Shown: one piece after another, positions 8,417 to 12,555 of the stretch
How the letters are laid out: each line of letters begins with the position of its first letter
Position numbering within the stretch: the first letter of the stretch is position 1
DNA from: Euperipatoides rowelli
Taxonomy: Eukaryota; Onychophora; Udeonychophora; Euonychophora; Peripatopsidae
Direction: 5' to 3' (one strand)
DNA length: 12,555 nt
Assembly (NCBI GenBank): GCA_003024985.2
Contig: PXIH01S0032208.1
Translations under genes and position numbers: made by a program
Notes under the pieces: generated by a model
Told to the model about the DNA's origin: nothing
The model's database searches: none
What the model saw: only the letters and a program-made list of their open reading frames with translations

Positions 8417-9675
8417 TTTCTTTGGGTTAATTAATTATTTGTATGCCCTTCATCTTTCAATTATTGTTTTGTTTGTTAATTGGATATTTTCTCTTTTTGT
8501 ACAACATATTTATGATTGATTAAAAGTTTTTTTACATTATAAAAAAATAAAAATTGTTTCCAATTTATCAATATTAAAATGTAGGCAATGAAATATTGAA
8601 AAACAATTTCAAATCTGCACAATATTTTTATTAGAATAAAAATTGGTTCCTTCTTTCCTCCAAAAGTAATTAGGCCTAAATATTTCTTCCAGCTTGTGTG
8701 TTGATGGGAAAACTCATGAATCCACTCAATTCTTTTTAACTTGTTCCTGCAGAATAAAACGTTAATTCCTATTTGTTTATTCCTACTGCATTATTTTTTA
8801 TTTATAATAACTTGTTTGAAATGAGTATTTTAAAATATCCTACATTAAATGTTTAAATTTCAAATAATGGTACAATATTTTATATCCCGCAATGTGTGTC
8901 TTACACATAGCAAGCATAAATCAAATGAGTAAAGAGAAAAAGCAGTTGAAATGGTAATACTCACATTCTTATAACGAAATTCATTGCCTAAGGTTGACCT
9001 ACTTTATATTTATTTCCGATTGGTTTAATGTATTAATTGTTTTTCTGTTTGTGTTATTATTGTGGTCTTTTTTTTTTCCTGAGGATTTTTTTTTTTCATT
9101 TAATAAATTAACAATAGTAATTAGATCCTATCTAGTGAAAATGATTTATGTGATTAATTTAAATCCGTCAATTTTTAAAAACAAAATAAAATTAATGTTT
9201 TAATGTGTGTTATATTATCAGATTAGCTGACAAGACAAATAAATATAATTAATGGTAGAAAGTGTAATGATTGATAACGGTATCTAGACTAGACATTGTT
9301 AATTTATTAGAGTCATGAATGGACTTTAGAAGACATCTCTTTTCATGCTTTAGAAAGCATGGGTTTCAGCTGAAAATGCCTTATAGTAAAAAAAGCCTTC
9401 TACTTTAGTTCTGTTTTCAGAAGAAACAATTCTGGAATAATTTACCAATAAATTTTTTTTAATGTAATTTTTCTAGCTTTAAAAAGAAAATTTCTAATTC
9501 GACTTCTGCGATGTAGGCTAGTTCAATTTTATTAGTCAAACGATTTTCAGAATGTAACATATGAAAGAAAATTTTTTATTTGTTGTTATATCTTTGTAAT
9601 TTCAGAATATTTTATGTAAAAAAAATTTTATCCATTAAAAGTTGTGTTAATAGTATAGATTTTCATTCTATATTA
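8417..9675. other. AT-rich region, no gene; palindromic patch at 9344-9375
   Basis: No supported gene. An open frame at 8994-9203 is Phe/Ile/Leu-rich AT bias with no motif. At 9344-9361 CATGCTTT and AAAGCATG flank AG as a perfect 8-bp stem, and at 9364-9375 TTTCAGCTGAAA is a perfect 12-bp palindrome. The reverse transcriptase interrupted at 5071 does not resume in any frame I could read. TAGGCCTA occurs at 8671. Confidence 0.6.
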
Positions 9676-9803
9676 TTTCTCAGTTATTTAATAATATCTT
9701 GTATCTTTCCCTTGTTGTTTATGTGTTGTTTTGTTCCATATCCTATGGATTGATGTATAAGCGCAAGCTTAAGCATTTGTGATAAATAAATAAATAAATA
9801 AAT
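9676..9803 (+). mobile_element. Possible LINE 3' end with (TAAA)n tail
   Basis: The stretch ends in GTATAAGCGCAAGCTTAAGC, then ATTTGTGA and about five TAAA units (9782-9803). A T/G-rich segment followed by a small self-complementary motif (GCTTAAGC, 9767-9774) and an AATAAA-type short tandem tail is the usual look of many animal LINE 3' ends. Orientation would be plus, the same as the LINE interrupted at 5071, so it could be that element's tail, but nothing links them directly. The start coordinate is arbitrary. Confidence 0.35.
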
Positions 9804-9913
9804 CCCAAGTTTTATTCATATTTACGCTACTCGATAAAGCATAATAATTTTGCAACAATTAGTGACAATTAAAAATAAAATTAAAAAAGACATGGGGCTC
9901 AAATTCAAAGTAG

Positions 9914-10023
<110 letters not shown>

Positions 10024-10249
10024 GCTTTAATGAATTTATTAATCTACACTTCAACAACAAACAAATTTGTGAATATTGAAGAAACAATATCACTAAACGA
10101 TCATTTTAAATACAGAACTTGATTCTTAAAGTTCCACTTTCATCTAGTTTTTATGTAGGCATAATTTTTTTAAATGCAATCATTAACATTAAATTTTTTT
10201 AATCAAATATGTGAATTCTAGGATTTAAAAATAAATGCCTAGAACTACC
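10024..10249. other. AT-rich spacer, no gene seen
   Basis: No coding-like stretch or motif was found beyond the end of the microsatellite. On the minus strand, GTAGTT at 10248-10243 could be a splice donor for the coding-like segment next to it. Confidence 0.5.
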
Positions 10250-10429
10250 TATAGGGAAAAGAATCAAGCTTACTGCCATCACCACAAGTTTTTCAAACCC
10301 ATTCATATCAATATATTTTTTATTTGACAAATCAATAAGGACTTCAGGATTTCCGTTATCTGAATCTGAACTAAAATCTTCCATTTTTACATCTTTAGGC
10401 TTACAGTCGTTGTTCTGATCATAAAACAT
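10250..10429 (-). pseudogene. Unidentified coding-like segment (acidic), possible exon or gene relic
   Basis: Not recognised. From ATG at 10429 the minus strand is open with mixed composition unlike the surrounding AT-rich noise: DVKMEDFSSDSDNGNPEVL, then IDLSNKKYIDMNGFEKLVV. The first half is acidic and Ser/Asp-rich. A polypyrimidine run and ATGATCAG precede codon 5 (a possible splice acceptor at about 10417), and CCTATAG followed by GTAGTT at 10249/10248 could be a donor, so a single exon is possible. The frame continues to a stop at 10199 with a less convincing tail. It may belong with the segment at 10602-10739 just upstream on the same strand. No function is assigned. Confidence 0.35.
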
Positions 10430-10601
10430 ATTTAGAAAAAAATGTTATTTGATAGATAGTTGTTTTCATCTGTACATTCTGTACATTTGGATATATTTTG
10501 GTCCCAACATAGGCCTACATGCAAGTAATCAGATTATCATCAGGGTAATTACGTTTTGATTCTAGTAGTATAGGTAACTTTAGTCTTTCATAAAGATACT
10601 T

Positions 10602-10739
10602 TCATTTTGGCAGTGGTATCAGATATCTTTTGTACTTTGAATTATTCTTCAGTTCTGGCATTGAGGCCAATTCCTTGACCAAATCAAAATTTATAATAGC
10701 ATCTTTGATCTGGCCTTTATCACAGTTAGGCCTATCCAT
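10602..10739 (-). pseudogene. Unidentified 45-codon coding-like ORF, possible exon or gene relic
   Basis: Not recognised. ATG at 10739 opens a 45-residue frame (MDRPNCDKGQIKDAIINFDL, then VKELASMPELKNNSKYKRYL) ending in TGA at 10602. Composition is ordinary for soluble protein: balanced Lys/Asp/Glu, and a likely helix at VKELASMPELK. After the stop the same frame stays open for 29 more codons (KYLYERLKLPILLESKRNYP) to a TAG, then continues again, which suggests a decayed longer gene rather than a true 45-residue product. The following minus-strand segment at 10250-10429 may be its continuation in another frame. A zinc-finger, transposase or other role cannot be claimed. Confidence 0.4.
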
Positions 10740-11198
10740 ATTTATAATTCATAAAAAAATTAATTGTAAGTCAAAATATTTTCTTATTGTCATAAATAAT
10801 TCAGTTAAAGCCGTTTATATTTTGCTTCATCATCTTTTTCTGCATCCCTTCATCCTTTCTAGTCACTACATTTTAATATTATAGTGCCAGTTTTTGTGGT
10901 CATATTAGGAAGTCTGGAAAGTAAACACTTGCCTTCTAATAAAAGTACTGAAAGTAGTTGTGGTGTACTCTTGTAGGCTATTGAATACAGCACAAAGTAA
11001 TAGCCTAATGTGTCCACGCATGGCACATGGAACTTTCTTTACAAAAAAATTAAGAATTTTAATAATGGTCCAATTTGGACTGTTTTTGCTTTGATTGGAT
11101 TAATTTTTAGAGGAAAGCATGTTTTAAATACACGATTGACAAAAATACAGGGTATGTTACAGAATAAACATTTCCCTTTTTCATTAAAAGATTCTTAT
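10740..11198. other. AT-rich region, no supported gene
   Basis: Open frames at 10630-10884 and 11010-11210 on the plus strand show no motif and have compositions typical of AT-rich noise. Words of the form TAGGC or GCCTA recur (10975, 11002). Confidence 0.5.
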
Positions 11199-11441
11199 AC
11201 ATGTCTTTGAACTAACTGAAGAGTGAGTACCAATAAGATTATTAACAAATTTATCATTTGGGATTCCAAATCTTTCTCAATTTTTAAGCTTTGCAAAATA
11301 TCAGGCTACTTTATTTTTAGTATAGTCTCCTAAAGTTGTGTATCTTATATTGACTAATGTTAGGACTACATTCCTTTCAGTTCCTTTAGAAGTATATTTA
11401 CCAAAAATAACAACAGCTTTGGCGGTAGGGATTTTTCCAGC
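11199..11441 (-). pseudogene. MIF-family-like fragment (C-terminal part), broken
   Basis: One minus-strand frame of 81 codons with two TGA stops reads GKIPTAKAVVIFGKYTSKGT, then RNVVLTLVNIRYTTLGDYTK, then after the stops ERFGIPNDKFVNNLIGTHSS. The order fits the second half of macrophage migration inhibitory factor / D-dopachrome tautomerase proteins: a G-K-P...V.V strand, the F-G-x-T-x-x-x block, an L-x-x-I...G strand followed by N-K, and the late G-I-P-x-D-[RK]-[FI] strand. The family makes about 115-residue tautomerase-fold cytokines whose N-terminal Pro is catalytic; that N-terminus is not seen. At 11442 upstream, ACAG could be a remnant splice acceptor. The two stops and missing ends make it a relic. 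The match is by eye, and chance similarity is possible. Confidence 0.35.
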
Positions 11442-11715
11442 ACAGACTGTATTTCATCTTTTGTTGCCATGAATCAACAGACAAGTATAAAGAATTTTTA
11501 AAAGATTAAATTTGTGTAAAGGATTATAACACAGGCTTGGTGTTTTACAGAATGTTTAAAACAAAGAAGTAAATATATTGGTTGGAATAATGATGTTGTA
11601 ATGTTTTCATATAAGAAAGAGGATAAAAAAGTTCTCAAGAATTCCAAACTTATCCTAGAGTAATTAAGAAATACCAGGTTCCTTTTTTGAGCCGATGACA
11701 TAATTGGTTAAAGAA
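11442..11715. other. AT-rich spacer, no gene seen
   Basis: The minus-strand open frame at 11498-11701 is hydrophobic and Leu/Phe-rich with no motif. It does not resemble the N-terminal half of a MIF protein. Nothing else is visible. Confidence 0.5.
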
Positions 11716-11796
11716 CCCTGGCAGGGTGGTAGAAGCCAGGGAAAAAACTGTTCCATGACAGGATCAGCTGGGACACAAGCCTGTGTTAATCCCAGC
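11716..11796. repeat. GC-richer patch with two hairpins
   Basis: Two inverted repeats lie side by side. CCCTGGC (11716-11722) pairs with GCCAGGG (11735-11741) across a 12-nt loop. GCTGGG (11767-11772) plus ACACA (11773-11777) pairs with TGTGT (11782-11786) and CCCAGC (11791-11796), with a 4-nt loop and a TAAT bulge. TGGCAGGGTGG within the first hairpin loosely resembles a tRNA A box and TGTGTTAATCC weakly resembles a B box, but no cloverleaf is visible. It lies just before the RTE-type RT remnant. Confidence 0.5.
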
Positions 11797-11854
11797 ATAT
11801 GTCTTTGACACAGATCAGACAGCATTGCTACTGACTGAACCATGATGTCGGGAC

Positions 11855-12555
11855 AATTACAAACTTATCAATGCTCCCAGCCATATATAAAATGGTCACC
11901 AAAGTTCTGACAACAGATTACAAAAAAATTTGGATGAAACTCAATCAAGTGGATTAGCACCATGGATAACCCACAAGTAGTACCAAAGGTCATTCAATGA
12001 TGCAATTAATATGAACTTCCTCTTTACATAAGACTTGTTGACTATGAAAAAACTTTTCAATATACACTGAATCTGTTTTTGATGCCCTAATAAGTCAAGG
12101 TATTCATATTGATTTGATCATTGATATACACAGTATAAAAAGGTAACATGCAGAGTGAGATTACACAAGAACACCAACAAGATCTAAATCTAGAAAAATT
12201 TTCATGAATGTGACTCAATCTTCCCAAATTTGTTTACAGCTACACTTGAGGACTAATCGGACTGTGGATAAATGGTACCTATTTGAACCATCAATTATTA
12301 TTTTATTTTTTTCCAAGTCCATGAAATATAATTATACATTCCAAAAACTCAAATAAAGCTGACTCAAAAGCAAACTTCAAAGTGACTTTAGTAAAAACAA
12401 AATTAATGTTCAACAAGTCTTAACTTGATTGAAATGAATATCATAATTGNTGAGGTCAACAACTTTATTTATTTAGGTCAATATTGATATCTACAAGATT
12501 GTGTGAAATGAACAGAGGAATGAAAATGTATTGGAGTGGCTTTGGATATTTAAAT
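11855..12555 (+). pseudogene. RTE-type LINE reverse transcriptase fragment, runs off right edge
   Basis: This is the reverse transcriptase of an endonuclease-reverse transcriptase LINE. In order: NYKLINAPSHIYKMVTKVLT (11855-11914, the fingers block), then, across frameshifts, LVDYEKTFQ (12034-12060, motif A with Asp at 12040-12042), ALISQGIHIDLIIDIHS (about 12083-12133), RVRLHKNTNKI (about 12154-12186), CDSIFPNLFTATLED (12209-12253, motif B region) and NGTYLNHQLLF (12271-12303), where the family has a FADD-type motif C; the Ala-Asp-Asp is absent. The thumb continues with EVNNFIYLGQ (12452-12481) and MNRGMKMYWSGFGY (about 12508-12549). There are many stops, and one n at 12450. It belongs to the same broad family as 1-1336 but carries the opposite half in the opposite orientation. 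Confidence 0.85.

Noticed and set aside
8994-9203. Plus-strand 69-codon open frame rich in Phe, Ile and Leu
   Set aside because: It looks like a membrane protein only because of T-rich composition; no motif, no start context, no neighbour supports it.
11010-11210. Plus-strand 66-codon open frame (MSTHGTWNFLYKK...)
   Set aside because: No motif recognised, composition close to background, and its end overlaps the better supported minus-strand MIF-like fragment.
11716-11796. tRNA or tRNA-derived SINE call
   Set aside because: The A-box and B-box resemblances are weak and no cloverleaf or acceptor stem can be drawn, so only the hairpins are reported.

Overview
This window looks like animal nuclear DNA. 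It is strongly AT-rich, has no intact long ORF and no bacterial gene layout, and is packed with decayed retrotransposons of types common in invertebrates. An arthropod source is plausible (a Drosophila-copia-style primer site, copia plus LINE families, insect-like LINE 3' tails), but the sequence does not prove it. There are two ambiguous bases (n) at about 949 and 12450. No intact host gene, RNA gene or CRISPR array was found.

Left to right. (1) 1-1336, minus strand: endonuclease and linker part of an RTE-type (endonuclease-reverse transcriptase) LINE that runs off the left edge. (2) About 1722-5071, plus strand: a second, unrelated LINE with a degenerate ORF1 (RNA-binding-like domain, decayed zinc knuckle, basic tail) whose stop overlaps the ORF2 start as ATGA, then an AP-type endonuclease and a reverse transcriptase that stops abruptly. 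(3) 5072-8416, minus strand: a Ty1/copia LTR retrotransposon inserted in that LINE's reverse transcriptase at about catalytic motif C. It keeps gag, protease and integrase remnants, a half-tRNA-iMet-type primer-binding site and a polypurine tract, but has lost all of RT and RNase H. Its left LTR is complete (649 bp, TGTTA...TAACA) and its right LTR is cut to 309 bp. (4) 8417-9675: AT-rich DNA with no gene, only a palindromic patch. (5) About 9676-9803: a probable LINE 3' end with a (TAAA)n tail, then a long (AAT)n microsatellite at 9914-10023. (6) About 10250-10739, minus strand: two coding-like stretches of unknown identity. (7) 11199-11441, minus strand: a broken fragment resembling the C-terminal half of a MIF-family protein. 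(8) 11716-11796: a GC-richer patch with two hairpins. (9) 11855-12555, plus strand: reverse transcriptase of the same broad RTE-type family as the left edge, running off the right edge.

Nothing here looks able to move or be expressed on its own: every catalytic domain carries stops, frameshifts or lost catalytic residues. The main interest is structural: the RT-less copia derivative, a U5 end that repeats part of the primer tRNA opposite the primer-binding site, the ATGA ORF coupling in the LINE, the unexplained breakpoint at 8416/8417, and the candidate host-gene relics on the minus strand between 10.2 and 11.45 kb.
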